From Nemertoderma westbladi (lineage: Eukaryota > Xenacoelomorpha > Nemertodermatida > Nemertodermatidae): a stretch of DNA of 50,208 bases. The stretch is from assembly GCA_032718475.1 (NCBI GenBank), contig JAUCBJ010000198.1, positions 1 through 50,208 of the forward strand, written 5' to 3'. The number at the start of each line of letters is the position of its first letter. Position 1 is the first letter of the stretch. Under the pieces are notes generated by a model, which was not told the origin of the DNA, did not search any database, and saw only the letters and a list, made by a program, of their open reading frames with translations. This document shows positions 1-9,737 of this stretch, piece by piece. A program made the position numbers and the translations under genes.

Positions 1-746
1 TGGCCTCCAATCGGCAGAACTTAATCCTAAGTTTATGTTCTATCTATTCTTGATAAAAGCAAAGCAAGTAATTTTTGTAAAAAGTTGGTTCTAAAAAGCT
101 GTTTGGGCTAAATCTGTCTGGTATAATAAATTAATTATGACTAGGCTCATTGTGCATTTCATTGTAATGTTGTGATAGACATAAGAGCATATTGCTTAGG
201 AGAACTATAGAGAAACCCACCACACAGCACAAATATCAGTTAAAAATTATAAAAATTATAAAAGAGAGTTAAGTACAGAAGAGGCGATGTAGATTAATTA
301 GCATATGCTGCATATGACGTTCCTATCCCGTCTGGCCTTATGGCAGCCCAGCACCATCTTCCAGTCCAAGCCCATTTGATGCGTGACCCACGAACGCAAT
401 GGGATGCGCCTCGGATAAGGGCAAACTGTACTCGTGTCCTACTCTTACTGTCTTACTCGGGTAAATTGGTTAGCGTAAATTTGCGGGATTTCCGGCCTCG
501 GGACCGGGATTATCACTCTCGGGATCCCGTCTGCGTAAAACTTAACTATAAATAAACTACAGTAAACACTATATTACGTACAGTAACTAACGGTCCACAG
601 TCAAATTATTCATAAACCACAATAATTACATACAAAATAATAAACTATCTTAATTCAATTTAATACGATGCAGAGAGGTTCTAACCACGAAGACTATAAC
701 AGTCTACGAAACCAAGACTTCTCCATTTGGCTCAATATACAATATA
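1..746. repeat. Conserved non-coding block of the segmental duplication, copy A
   Basis: This stretch recurs almost unchanged at 16356-17097 and 42743-43484. Base 1 corresponds exactly to the first base after the hAT-like MITE in the other two copies. A 71-codon ORF (340-555, 16695-16910, 43082-43297) is kept in all three copies, but the DNA around it is equally conserved, so I do not call a gene. The block contains repeated GGGATT/CGGGATCCCG-type motifs near 485-535. It leads straight into the 31-bp minisatellite. No function is recognised. Confidence 0.8.
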
Positions 747-749
747 TGC

Positions 750-919
750 ATTGCCTGTTTTGTCAAGTATATAAATATACCTTGCCTGTTTTGGCAAGTT
801 TGTAAATATACCTTGCCTGTTTTGGCAAGTTTGTAAATATACCTTGCCTGTTTTGGCAAGTATATAAATATAACTTGCCTGTTTTGGCAAGTTTGTAAGT
901 ATACCTTGCCTGTTGCCTG
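750..919. repeat. 31-bp minisatellite, copy A, left part
   Basis: About five units of a 31-bp tandem repeat whose core is CTTGCC-TGTTTT-GGCAAG, a 6-bp stem with a 6-nt loop. Units alternate between TTTGTAAATATA and TATATAAATATA spacers. The array is cut at 919 by the LTR element and resumes at 7879. The uninterrupted order is seen at 17101-17280, which shows this is one array split by an insertion. Confidence 0.95.
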
Positions 920-1453
920 TGTGACGGGATCTACGGATCCCGGTTTATCCGTTGGGTTTTCTATCCACGCGTCCCCGCCGTGTGTGAAAGGTAAAAGAGT
1001 TCTGGTGTTCGGTTATATGTATAAGGTATAATAGTCTGATATATGATATAGTATAGTATGACACAACAGGTAATATAAGTATGATGGCGGTAGCGGACGG
1101 TGACAGAAGTCCCCGTTCCACCCTACTGATCTGACTGAGTAAACTGAATGAATGATTACAGGTTACTGGTTATATTGCACGGTGGCCTTATTGCTACTCA
1201 ATCGATGCCTTTCCCCCCTCTGATTGGTTGATACCCTTGTTGGCACCCTTTGGAGTGTTTCCCGTTCACTCCCTGCTGTTCTCTCTCGGTTAGGGGTTTG
1301 GCCCCTGACCCTTATTGTGTGTGTCTCCTTTGGGGCCTATTGTCCCCGTTTACTGGGCTGACACGAGGTTGATTGGTAATCAACCTCGTGCTCCCAATAT
1401 TGCTTTATGGCTCACTCTATGGGTTTGTGTTAGCGGAATTGGATAAGCTAACA
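920..1453 (-). repeat. 3' LTR of the gag-only element
   Basis: It pairs with 7345-7878, both 534 bp, with roughly 2% differences by eye (for example CCCCGCC versus CCCCACC and a shifted GATATA run). It contains a perfect 13-bp inverted repeat, arms 1362-1374 and 1378-1390 with a 3-nt loop, also kept in the other LTR. Such a stem could lie in R/U5 of the RNA; that role is inferred. Confidence 0.93.
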
Positions 1454-1491
1454 CTCCCCCCCATGCTATCTTCCCGGTGAGAAGATAGCAT
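1454..1491 (-). promoter_or_regulatory. Polypurine tract and adjoining stem-loop
   Basis: On the minus strand 1462-1454 reads GGGGGGGAG directly before the 3' LTR, which fits a plus-strand priming tract. Beside it is an 11-bp perfect inverted repeat (arms 1463-1473 and 1481-1491, 7-nt loop). Position and composition support the call. Confidence 0.7.
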
Positions 1492-3392
1492 CCAACTAAA
1501 GTGCGCTACAATTCCGCTGGATCCCGATCTAGCATCGGGTGTGGGGTGGGTATATTTTTTCGGAGTCGGCTTTCCAGGCCGCTCCCTATGGGTATGATAT
1601 TGCTACCCTCTGGCGTTTCGTGTCGGGCCGATCGTGCGCTTCTCTCACACAATTTTTGTTTCCCCAACACTCTCACCACTCTACTCCAACTCTCGCATAC
1701 TCCCGGACCTCCTCGTCCCACACTCTTCCTCTCACTTCTCCTCCCCCACACTTGAATTGCGCCCACGCTCTCTTCGCACTCCGCACTATTACTCCATCCC
1801 TCCTTGACTACCTTATCCCTTCTGACGAATCTCACCCCCCCTCCGTGCCGTCGCACTCAGGAAATGTGAAATCGTCTGGCGTCTTGTCCCTAGTGCCATA
1901 GTCACTTAGCCCCCCAGTCCCAGTAGCTAATTGAGAAAGGTTGTATGACTATAGTACTTACACCACTATCTCCGCACCCGCACTATCACCTCTCCACTCT
2001 CTTGTCACTCCCTAAGGCTTTAATCTCTAATGCTACCCCTGTGCTATCATACTATCTACCTACTGCTTACTAACTCTAACTATCTAACTAACTCTGCTAA
2101 CTACTAACTCTTACTACTTCTAGCTCTAACTGAGAGCCTCTAACTTTCTACTGACTCTAACTCTCTACTAAGTCTAACTAACTCCTACTAACTTTCTACT
2201 TCTACTAACTCTACTTGACTCCTCTGAGTCTACCAACTCTGCTAACTAGCTCTACTAACTCTACTCCACTAGCTCTGCTAACTCTACTCCACTAGCTCTG
2301 CTAACTCTACTAACTAGCTCTACTAACTCTACTCCACTCTTCTAACTACGTGGCGCTTGCGGTGCCCACAACCACTCTACTATCTGGCACCCTATGTGCC
2401 CTTCTACTACTCAACTACCTCTCTAGCTCTACTACCTGGCACCCTATGTGCCCTCTCTGCTCTACTCTACTACCTGGCACCCTATGTGCCCTCTCTACTA
2501 CCTCTAACTCTCTAACTCTACTACCTGGCACCCTATGTGCCCTCTCTACTACTCTCTACTCTCTACTCTACTACCTGGCACCCTATGTGCCCTCTCTACC
2601 ACTCCTCTACTCCCCCTTTACGTCCATCGCCTACACGTGACGCTCTGAATGCCGGCAGAGTGGGTACGTTAATTATGTGAACTACTACTAACTCTAACTA
2701 ACTCTACTAACTCTCTACGTGGCGCTAACGGTGCCCACAACCACAACCGGTACTACGTACCCTCTTACTAACTCTACCTCTATCTACGTGGCGCTAACGG
2801 TGCCCACAACCACAACCGGTACTACGTACCCTCTTACTAACCTCTAACTCCCACTAACTCTAATTAACATACCCTGCTCTTACATCAAACACATCATCAC
2901 GCCCGTGCCCCACTAAGTTCAGCCCATTCCCTACTAACTCTAACTACGTGGCGCTTACGGTGCCCACAACCCTCTACTGCTACTACTTTCTATGTGGCGC
3001 TTACGGTGCCCACAACCATTCTACTACTAACTCTACTCTAACTAGCGGTACTACGTACCCTCTAACTCTTACTCTAACTATCGGTACTACGTACCCTCTA
3101 ACTCTAACTACCTAGCGGTACTTACGTACCCTCTAACTCTAACTAACTAGCGGTACTTACGTACCCTCTAACTCTCTTCTACTAACGGTACTACACGTAC
3201 TCTCCTACTAACTCTTCTACTAACGGTACTACACGTAGCCTCCTACTAACTCTTCTACTAACGGTACTACGTACCACCCTTTAACTAACTCTTCTACTAA
3301 CGGTACTACACGTACCCTCTTCTAACTAACTAACTAACTAACTAACTCTTACTACCTAACTTCTACCTACTCTATTATTTAATTATTTTTAA
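1492..3392 (-). repeat. Simple-sequence 3' non-coding region with an array of short hairpin motifs
   Basis: Between gag and the 3' LTR lies 1.9 kb of TAACTC/CTACTAACT-type low-complexity DNA. From 2352 to 3315 it is studded with 20 short inverted repeats of three kinds. GGCAC-CCTAT-GTGCC starts at 2386, 2438, 2476, 2527 and 2577. GGCGC-(T)TAC/TTGC/TAAC-GGTGCC starts at 2352, 2721, 2790, 2950 and 2996. GGTAC-(T)TAC-GTACC variants start at 2749, 2818, 3047, 3083, 3117, 3152, 3187, 3225, 3263 and 3302. The last run has a 34-39 bp spacing. I see no gene here; ORFs at 1501-1901 and 2350-2640 are low-complexity. Confidence 0.85.
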
Positions 3393-5498
3393 TTAAATAA
3401 TTATTTTATATTTTGTGCGTGGGAAGGGCGTCTCGCCCTCATTCCCACCCCCCTCAGTCCAAAACTTTGGACGACTAAAAACTCTCAGGTGCCCCTTCTT
3501 CCAGTAGGCACTCTCCTGCTGCCCTCCTATACGTCCTCTAACTCTTCGCCGCACTCTCTTCGGTGCCACCTTTGCTGGCCTCCCCCTTCGTGTGTGCGCT
3601 GGCATTAGAGCCCTCGACGACCCCCGCTCGTCCCTCGGTATACGCGGTGTCTGCTCATGTAATGCCCCCTCGCACTGTGTCCGTCCTGCGTGTGTATGCA
3701 ACACGCCTCCTTCTACTTTCCCGACTCCCTTATGTTTGCTAATGGGCTTCTCTGCCCCTGGTTTAGTCCTTTCATATCCTCTCTCTTTCCAACACTCTCC
3801 GGATCTGTGTCCTTTTACCACACATCGATGACATAGTCCGTTTGCGTCTGTGTAGGCTACACGATCTCGTTTGGGCAACGCTTGCCAGTACTTGCAACTC
3901 CTGGTCTTATGGGTTCCGTCCCGATGTAATTGACATTGGAATCCTGGATTATAGCGTTTCCTGTATAGTCCTTCACGTATCGCGCTTAGGTTTATATGTA
4001 CCGATTTAATGTTTCGATTGTCTAGACTCGGCCTACTGGGTATATTGGGATTGTGTTTATTATATATGGTGTTATTTTCTTTCTGTCCCTGCCACGGTGT
4101 GGCCCTGCTACCAGCTAACTGTGGACTAGCAGTCCCCTGTACGGCCGCGTGTGGTATTGACTGTCCGCACGACCTGTTCTCGTCCAAGGGGTTCGATGTT
4201 CTCGCTCCTATTGGGGTATATTGTCGATATTGTGATGGGGGAATGTCACCCTGTCCCCCCCCGGCCGGTATGTTTGGTACTGGGGTTGATGTTAATACAT
4301 TGGGGCCCATACGTCTATCTCCAATAACTCCCCCCTCCCCTGGATATATGTTATGTCCCTGTGTATTATAGTCATGCTGCTGTACCGATATAGGCCTACC
4401 TACCTCTCGCCTACCTACCGGTATGTACTCCGCGACTTCCGGGTTTAATCCCGTCATTCGCGCTACCCCATCGCCTACTCTATCTCTCCCAGCATGGCCT
4501 ATAATAGTATGTGCAGTAAGGCCTACAGTATGTCCTGCAGTCTGCATGTGCCCTTCCGAACCGAAGTTTATTCTTCGCGAATCTCGAATCTCCCCGCGAC
4601 TACTGCACTCTCGATCGGCAGCTATATCCCGTCGGGAAGCTTCTCTTCGATCCCCTATCCTGCTCTCGTCTTCGTATCGGTACGTCCTGTACCCCTCTCT
4701 TGGCGTGCGGTGCGTTTCTCCGGGGCGACGGCAATCTCCCGAAGTTCGACCCCACTGGCTCCCTGACTCCATCTCTACTGTCGACGGTCCGTTATCCGTC
4801 CTCGCACTGCTATCGTTCGTGGCGACACTTCTTCTACTATCTTCTCTTCTTCTCTTTTCTGTGTAGTATTCCGGCTCGTGAGGTCTCTCGTCGACCTCCC
4901 GGTTAAACTCCACTGTTCTTCTTCCCTCTTCTGATCGGGCTCGACGCTTCGTCTGCCCTCTCGCGACGTCAACCTGCCTCTCTCTGCTCGATCGCACGCC
5001 GCTGGGGATACTCGCAATCCCCTTATTACTCTCCGTCGCCGGGTGTTGCGGTTTACCTGATTCGGCCCGCGCATTATCCGCTGACGGCTGTGGGACACTC
5101 TCTGCCCCCCCTCTCTCTCTACTAATCTCTCGCGGTGGGGTGCCCGTAGCCCCCCCCCACCCGCCACTTCTAACTTCACTATTTCTTACTATACTTCTAC
5201 ACCCCTCTTGTGGGGCATTCTCTGCCCCCCCTCTTTCGCCACTAATCTTATTTGGTGGGGCGCCCGTAGCCCCCCCCCCCCACTCGCCACATCTAACTTC
5301 ACTATCTCTTACTTCGTCTCTACACCCCTCTCTAGTCGACGCACTGTCTTTACTACGGCTGGGTCTATTCACCCCCGCCTCTCTCTCTACTACTGCGTGG
5401 CCCACCAGGCCCACTTCGGGTTGGCTCAACCCCGCTACCTCCTGCCTACCAACTTCGTGGCCTACCAGGCCGCCATCGGGTTGGCTCAACCCTGCCAC
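3393..5498 (-). CDS. Gag-like ORF 2 with nucleic-acid-binding zinc knuckles
   Basis: This 701-codon frame follows gag-like ORF 1 with a 13-nt overlap in the -1 frame. The first codon given is GTG, not ATG; the frame is open back to a TAG at 5553-5555, so it is probably reached by -1 frameshifting or is a frame-shifted half of one gag. The N-terminus has tandem repeats of an AGLSQP-GLVGH motif. The middle is long, Arg/Glu/Ser-rich and probably disordered. Towards the C-terminus are a C-X2-H-X4-H-X4-C unit (Cys replaced by His) and a canonical C-X2-C-X4-H-X4-C knuckle, separated as in BEL/Pao Gag. The tail is basic and ends without any protease or RT. RNA binding is inferred from the knuckles. 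Confidence 0.7.
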   Translation of the reverse strand: MAGLSQPDGGLVGHEVGRQEVAGLSQPEVGLVGHAVVEREAGVNRPSRSKDSASTREGCRDEVRDSEVRCGEWGGGATGAPPNKISGERGGAENAPQEGCRSIVRNSEVRSGGWGGATGTPPREISRERGGAESVPQPSADNARAESGKPQHPATESNKGIASIPSGVRSSRERQVDVARGQTKRRARSEEGRRTVEFNREVDERPHEPEYYTEKRRREDSRRSVATNDSSARTDNGPSTVEMESGSQWGRTSGDCRRPGETHRTPREGYRTYRYEDESRIGDRREASRRDIAADRECSSRGEIRDSRRINFGSEGHMQTAGHTVGLTAHTIIGHAGRDRVGDGVARMTGLNPEVAEYIPVGRREVGRPISVQQHDYNTQGHNIYPGEGGVIGDRRMGPNVLTSTPVPNIPAGGGQGDIPPSQYRQYTPIGARTSNPLDENRSCGQSIPHAAVQGTASPQLAGSRATPWQGQKENNTIYNKHNPNIPSRPSLDNRNIKSVHINLSAIREGLYRKRYNPGFQCQLHRDGTHKTRSCKYWQALPKRDRVAYTDANGLCHRCVVKGHRSGECWKERGYERTKPGAEKPISKHKGVGKVEGGVLHTHAGRTQCEGALHEQTPRIPRDERGSSRALMPAHTRRGRPAKVAPKRVRRRVRGRIGGQQESAYWKKGHLRVFSRPKFWTEGGGNEGETPFPRTKYKIII

Positions 5499-7255
5499 CT
5501 CCTGCCTACCAAGTACGGACGTACATAGCCCGGCAGACGGGGGTCTGCCGGGCTATGTACGTCCGACACGCTCATATTAATAGCACCATTCCCAATATTA
5601 TTTGTTAAATCAATTAAATTATTAGAATTTGAAACGAGATTTAAATTAATTAAATTAGAGTTATTATTATTTTCAAAATTTAAATTGCTATTCGAATTAT
5701 TTGAATTATTTTGATTATTCCGAATATTTGAATTAATATTATTATTTGAATTTAAACTTAAATTACTACTACCGGGTAAAATATTATTTGCTGCAATAAA
5801 GGGATTAGGATTATCTACTACGGTACTATTAATGTTAACATTTCCTAACGTACTACTACTACCCCCCCCGCCCGTACGGCTACACCAGTTCTGGTTCTCC
5901 CGCCCGGTGTCTGTAAGTGGGGTCTCACCCTCCGACAGCTCCAACCGCGCCAGTTCTAGTCGGCGCTGATTCAGTTTGGCTTGATGTTGCATAATCCCCC
6001 TTAGTAGGGCATGCAAATCATCCCGCCTGCGCTTACACTCTATCCCTCTCTGTCGCATATTCTGCTCGGCCAACTCTGCCTCTCTCGCAATCATCTCAAG
6101 CCGCCTCGCCGGCTCGCTCTCTACTCCCATCTCTCGCTCTCTACACTCCTTGGCTCTCTCTCTAAACTCCTCGGCTTTCTCTCTATACTCCCTTTCCGAC
6201 TCTCCTAACTCCTCTGAGAATGCGGTTTCCTCTCTCAATTGTCTCTCTAACCCATTCTGCTCTGTCGCAACCATTTCTAATTTATACGCCATGCGTTCAC
6301 TCTCTCGCACCCGTCTTTCTTTTGCGGAGGATGTAGCAGACTTATCGGTTGCGACGGACTCCCGCCGCTCCTCCGTCCTACTAACTTTCCCCCGCCTCCC
6401 GGAACTTCCTCCGACCGACGAGACCGAATCCTCGGAGTTAACCTCGGATTCGCCCTCCCGCGGTCTCCTCCAACCCACTAATTTTACTCCCCGGGCATCG
6501 ACTAAGTATGGCCCTATGTACACTACATTAGGCTGCATACCCCTACACTCCCATAGTTCAACCAGTTCGTTGATAACTCCCCTCGCCCTCTCCTCGGCTA
6601 GTTCTCTCTGCCCAAAACGCATTAGGTAATCAAAGTGTCTATTCGACTCACCTAGTCGTTTCCTCAATCTCACCTCATCTATCTTCGCCCTTCCTTTGGC
6701 CTCTCTCAGTTGCTTCCGGGTCGCGAGGTAGGCTCGTCGGAGCCGGTCGCCGACTCCGACGTCCTCGTCGCCGACATCTCCTCTATCCTTCCATGTCCGG
6801 AGTCGTACCGTCGGCCCCACCGTCGCCCCTCCGGTGGACCGTTCGTCGTCCTCGGCCTGTGGCTGGCCGGCGACATCGGTACCGACATCTCCCTCATCTC
6901 TCCGGGTCCGGCGTTGTACCGGCGGCCCCACCGTCGCCGTTCCGGTGGACCGTCCGTCGTCCTCGGTCTGTGGCTGACCGGTGACATCGGTATGTCGACC
7001 CTCGCTCCGCGTCGACTCGTCTTTCTCTTCTCCTCCCTTCTCGTCTCCTTCCCTCGACTCGCTCTCCGGTTGTAGACGACCCCCCACATCTTGGTTCGCC
7101 GGGTTGCTCGTTATCGACGTGGCGTCAACCTGCGTCGACGTGGTCGGCGTAGCATCGACCGGCGTCGTGGGTTCGTATCGTCTCGCCGTGGCCTCGCGGA
7201 TCGTTAGATCGTCGTCTGGGGTCCGCGGCGGTGTCGTTCCTCTATCTCGACTCAT
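5486..7255 (-). CDS. Gag-like ORF 1
   Basis: A 589-codon ORF with a true ATG at 7253-7255, the first ORF after the 5' LTR (7345-7878). The N-terminal third holds two diverged copies of a roughly 39-residue unit (GQPQxEDDxRSTG...ATVGP). The middle is highly charged with coiled-coil-like character (about residues 190-460, rich in RLREE/REYREKAEEF patterns). The last 110 residues are dominated by Asn and Ser, encoded by a sharply AT-rich patch (about 5575-5860) in an otherwise GC-rich element. It resembles a structural Gag N-terminus only by position and composition; no named domain is recognised. The last codons run through the 23-bp stem at 5516-5565. Confidence 0.65.
   Translation of the reverse strand: MSRDRGTTPPRTPDDDLTIREATARRYEPTTPVDATPTTSTQVDATSITSNPANQDVGGRLQPESESREGDEKGGEEKDESTRSEGRHTDVTGQPQTEDDGRSTGTATVGPPVQRRTRRDEGDVGTDVAGQPQAEDDERSTGGATVGPTVRLRTWKDRGDVGDEDVGVGDRLRRAYLATRKQLREAKGRAKIDEVRLRKRLGESNRHFDYLMRFGQRELAEERARGVINELVELWECRGMQPNVVYIGPYLVDARGVKLVGWRRPREGESEVNSEDSVSSVGGSSGRRGKVSRTEERRESVATDKSATSSAKERRVRESERMAYKLEMVATEQNGLERQLREETAFSEELGESEREYREKAEEFRERAKECREREMGVESEPARRLEMIAREAELAEQNMRQRGIECKRRRDDLHALLRGIMQHQAKLNQRRLELARLELSEGETPLTDTGRENQNWCSRTGGGGSSSTLGNVNINSTVVDNPNPFIAANNILPGSSNLSLNSNNNINSNIRNNQNNSNNSNSNLNFENNNNSNLINLNLVSNSNNLIDLTNNIGNGAINMSVSDVHSPADPRLPGYVRPYLVGRRWQG
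5516..5565 (-). other. 23-bp perfect stem-loop beside the gag ORF overlap
   Basis: Arms 5516-5538 and 5543-5565 are perfectly complementary around a 4-nt loop of G (C on the coding strand). The stem lies inside the last codons of gag-like ORF 1, upstream of the 13-nt overlap with ORF 2. I see no classic X-XXY-YYZ slippery heptamer next to it. It may be an RNA signal or a recent palindromic insertion. Confidence 0.85.
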
Positions 7256-7344
7256 CTTCGTCTTTAGAGGCTGGTCGTCGCTAGCTAGGACGGTAGCTCT
7301 ATTCTATCTCTGTCAGGGCAGCTGGGCGGATCTAGTTCTGTCAC

Positions 7345-7878
7345 TGTGACGGGATCTACGGATCCCGGTTTATCCGTTGGGTTTTCTATCCACGCGTCCC
7401 CACCGTGTGTGAAAGGTAAAAGAGTTCTGGTGTTCGGTTATATGTATAAGGTATAATAGTCTGATATATAGATATAGATATAGTATGACACAACAGGTAA
7501 TATAAGTATGATGGCGGTAGCGGACGGTGACAGAAGTCCCCGTTCCACCCTACTGATCTGACTGAGTAAACTGAATGAATGATTACAGGTTACTGGTTAT
7601 ATTGCACGGTGGCCTTATTGCTACTCAATCGATGCCTTTCCCCCCTCTGATTGGTTGATATCCCTGTTGGCACCCTTTGGAGTGTTTCCCTTCACTCCCT
7701 GTGTTCTCTCTCGGTTAGGGGTTTGGCCCCTGACCCTTATTGTGCGTGTCTCCTTTGGGGCCTATTGTCCCCGTTTACTGGGCTGACACGAGGTTGATTG
7801 GTAATCAACCTCGTGCTCCCAATATTGCTTTATGGCTCACTCTATGGGTTTGTGTTAGCGGAATTGGATAAGCTAACA
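7345..7878 (-). repeat. 5' LTR of the gag-only element
   Basis: Direct copy of 920-1453 with TG/CA ends. The 13-bp inverted repeat is at 7787-7799 and 7803-7815. The sequence following it on the minus strand (7344 downwards) starts GTGACAGAACTAGATCC and should hold the primer-binding site; I cannot match it to a tRNA with confidence. Confidence 0.93.
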
Positions 7879-9070
7879 GCCTGTTTTGGCAAGTTTGTAA
7901 ATATACCTTGCCTGTTTTGGCAAGTATATAAATATACCTTGCCTGTTTTGGCAAGTTTGTAAATATAACTTGCCTGTTTTGGCAAGTATATAAATATACC
8001 TTGCCTGTTTTGGTAAGTTTGTAAATATACCTTGCCTGTTTTGGCAAGTATGTAAATATTCCTTGGCTGTTTTGGCAAGTATATAAATATACCTTGCCTG
8101 TTTTGGCAAGTATATAAATATACCTTGCCTGTTTTGGCAAGTATATAAATATACCTTGCCTGTTTTGGCAAGTTTGTAAATATACCTTGCCTGTTTTGGC
8201 AAGTATATAAATATACCTTGAGTGTTTTGGCAAGTTTGTAAATATACCTTGCCTGTTGCCTGTTTTGGCAAGTTTGTAAATATACCTTGCCTGTTGCCTG
8301 TTTTGGCAAGTTTGTAAATATACCTTGCCTGTTTTGGCAAGTATATAAATATACCTTGCCTGTTTTGGCAAGTTTGTAAATATACCTTGTCTGTTGCCTG
8401 TTTTGGCAAGTTTGTAAATATACCTTGCCTGTTGCCTGTTTTGGCAAGTTTGTAAATATACCTTGCCTGTTTTGGCAAGTATGTAAATATACCTTGCCTG
8501 TTTTGGCAAGTTTGTAAATATACCTTGCCTGTTGCCTGTTTTGGCAAGTTTGTAAATATACCTTGCCTGTTTTGGCAAGTATATAAATATACCTTGCCTG
8601 TTTTGGCAAGTATATAAATATACCTTGCCTGTTTTGGCAAGTTTGTAAATATACCTTGCCTGTTTTGGCAAGTATGTAAATATTCATTGGCTGTTTTGGC
8701 AAGTATATAAATATACCTTGCCTGTTTTGGCAAGTATGTAAATATTCCTTGCCTGTTTTGGCTAGTATATAAATATACCTTGCCTGTTTTGGCAAGTTTG
8801 AAAATATAGCTTGCCTGTTTTGGCAAGTATGTAAATATTCCTTGCCTGTTTTGGCTAGTATATAAATATACCTTGCCTGTTTTGGCAAGTTTGTAAATAT
8901 ACCTTGCCTGTTTTGGCAAGTATGTAACTATTCCTTGCCTGTTTTGGCTAGTATATAAATATACCTTGCCTGTTTTGGCAAGTTTGTAAATATACCTTGT
9001 ATGTTTTGGCAAGTATATAAATACACCTTGCCTGTTTTGGCAAGTATATAAATATGCATTGCCTGTTCTG
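7879..9070. repeat. 31-bp minisatellite, copy A, main part
   Basis: About 38 units of the CTTGCC-TGTTTT-GGCAAG repeat, with variants: a 38-bp unit with an extra TGTTGCC, units ending TATTCC with TTGGCTAG, and rare single changes. The unit is 31 bp (1 mod 3) and has no stop on the minus strand, so all three minus frames stay open for over 800 bp; this is not coding evidence. The array ends in a TTGCCTGTTCTG unit, as do the other two arrays. Confidence 0.95.
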
Positions 9071-9654
9071 TATAGCTAACTAATATAACTATATAGTAAG
9101 AATTGCTATGATGTTATTAATATTTTCACTTTTTTTAAATAACAAAATTATTTTGAAAAGAGCTACCCAATTCACCTTCACATAAATCGCTATAACTTTT
9201 TTTTGGAAATAGATATTGAGATCCCGTTTTTTTGTTAAAATCTCTGGAAAATTCTACATCTCATAGGCCTAATAACTCAAAATCGACATCCGGTGACATA
9301 AGGACCCTTTCTCGTGGCCACCCACATATCTCGAAACAGGAAATGTCTACAAGGTAGGTCTACATCCTAAATTTGCATAGAGGATAAAACAAGCAGGAAA
9401 CGAGCTGTATCAACAAATCAGGCTGATAATATAACAAGTATTATCAAGTCAAGTCAAGTTTGTCAAGTCAAGTGATGTCAATTCAGTATGTCAAGTCGTA
9501 TGGCGCCAAGTCAAACTACTATCAAGTCATGTGATGTCAATCAAGGCATTAATTATTAAGTGATGTCGAGTCCAATGATGTCAAGTCAAGTGTCATAAAA
9601 CCAAGTGATATCAAGTCAAATAATTTCAATTGATAAAAAGTGTTGTAAAGTCAA
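9071..9654. repeat. Duplicated non-coding segment with degenerate CAAGT-rich repeats (copy B)
   Basis: It matches 22888-23450 base for base over most of its length. The stretch 9430-9660 is a degenerate tandem array of TCAAGTCAAGTGATG-like words. A terminal motif GACATAAGGACCCTTTCTCG-TGGCCACCCAC near 9295-9327 belongs to a repeat family also seen at 18521, 23096, 40369 and 44523. No gene is seen. Confidence 0.75.
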
Positions 9655-9737
9655 GTGATGTCATATATCATCATGATAAATGACCATGATGTCTGTCACG
9701 GTTTTCTAATTATTGAAATTGCTTCCGTCAATTCGTT

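Larger units (their letters stand above)
920..7878 (-). mobile_element. Gag-only (non-autonomous) LTR retroelement, probably BEL/Pao-derived
   Basis: The element is 6959 bp with direct 534-bp LTRs that begin TG and end CA. The 5-bp sequence GCCTG lies on both sides (915-919 and 7879-7883) and the homologous locus at 17240-17290 is the empty site. Orientation is minus: both ORFs read minus and a purine-rich tract borders the LTR at 920-1453 on that strand. Only gag-like ORFs are present. No protease, reverse transcriptase, RNase H or integrase motif is visible, so movement must depend on another element. The 5-bp target duplication and the zinc-knuckle layout point to BEL/Pao, which is an inference. 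Confidence 0.9.

Noticed and set aside
340-555. 71-codon ORF kept in three copies
   Set aside because: The flanking non-coding DNA is equally conserved through segmental duplication, so conservation says nothing about coding.
1362-1390. Bacterial-type rho-independent terminator
   Set aside because: The stem has no following T run and lies in an LTR of a eukaryotic element.
4009-4906. Plus-strand ORFs inside the gag-only element
   Set aside because: They are antisense to the gag-like ORFs and mirror their biased composition.
7805-9012. Long minus-strand ORFs of 288-379 codons through the minisatellite, with YIYKLAKTGKVYLYT-type repeats
   Set aside because: The 31-bp unit has no stop in any minus frame and shifts frame each unit, so all three frames are open at once. 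The longest similar frames elsewhere (18401, 44402) start with TTG.
9430-9660. Possible CRISPR-like or regularly spaced array (CAAGTCAAGTGATG)
   Set aside because: Repeats are short, irregular and degenerate, spacers are not of constant length, and the context is an animal genome.
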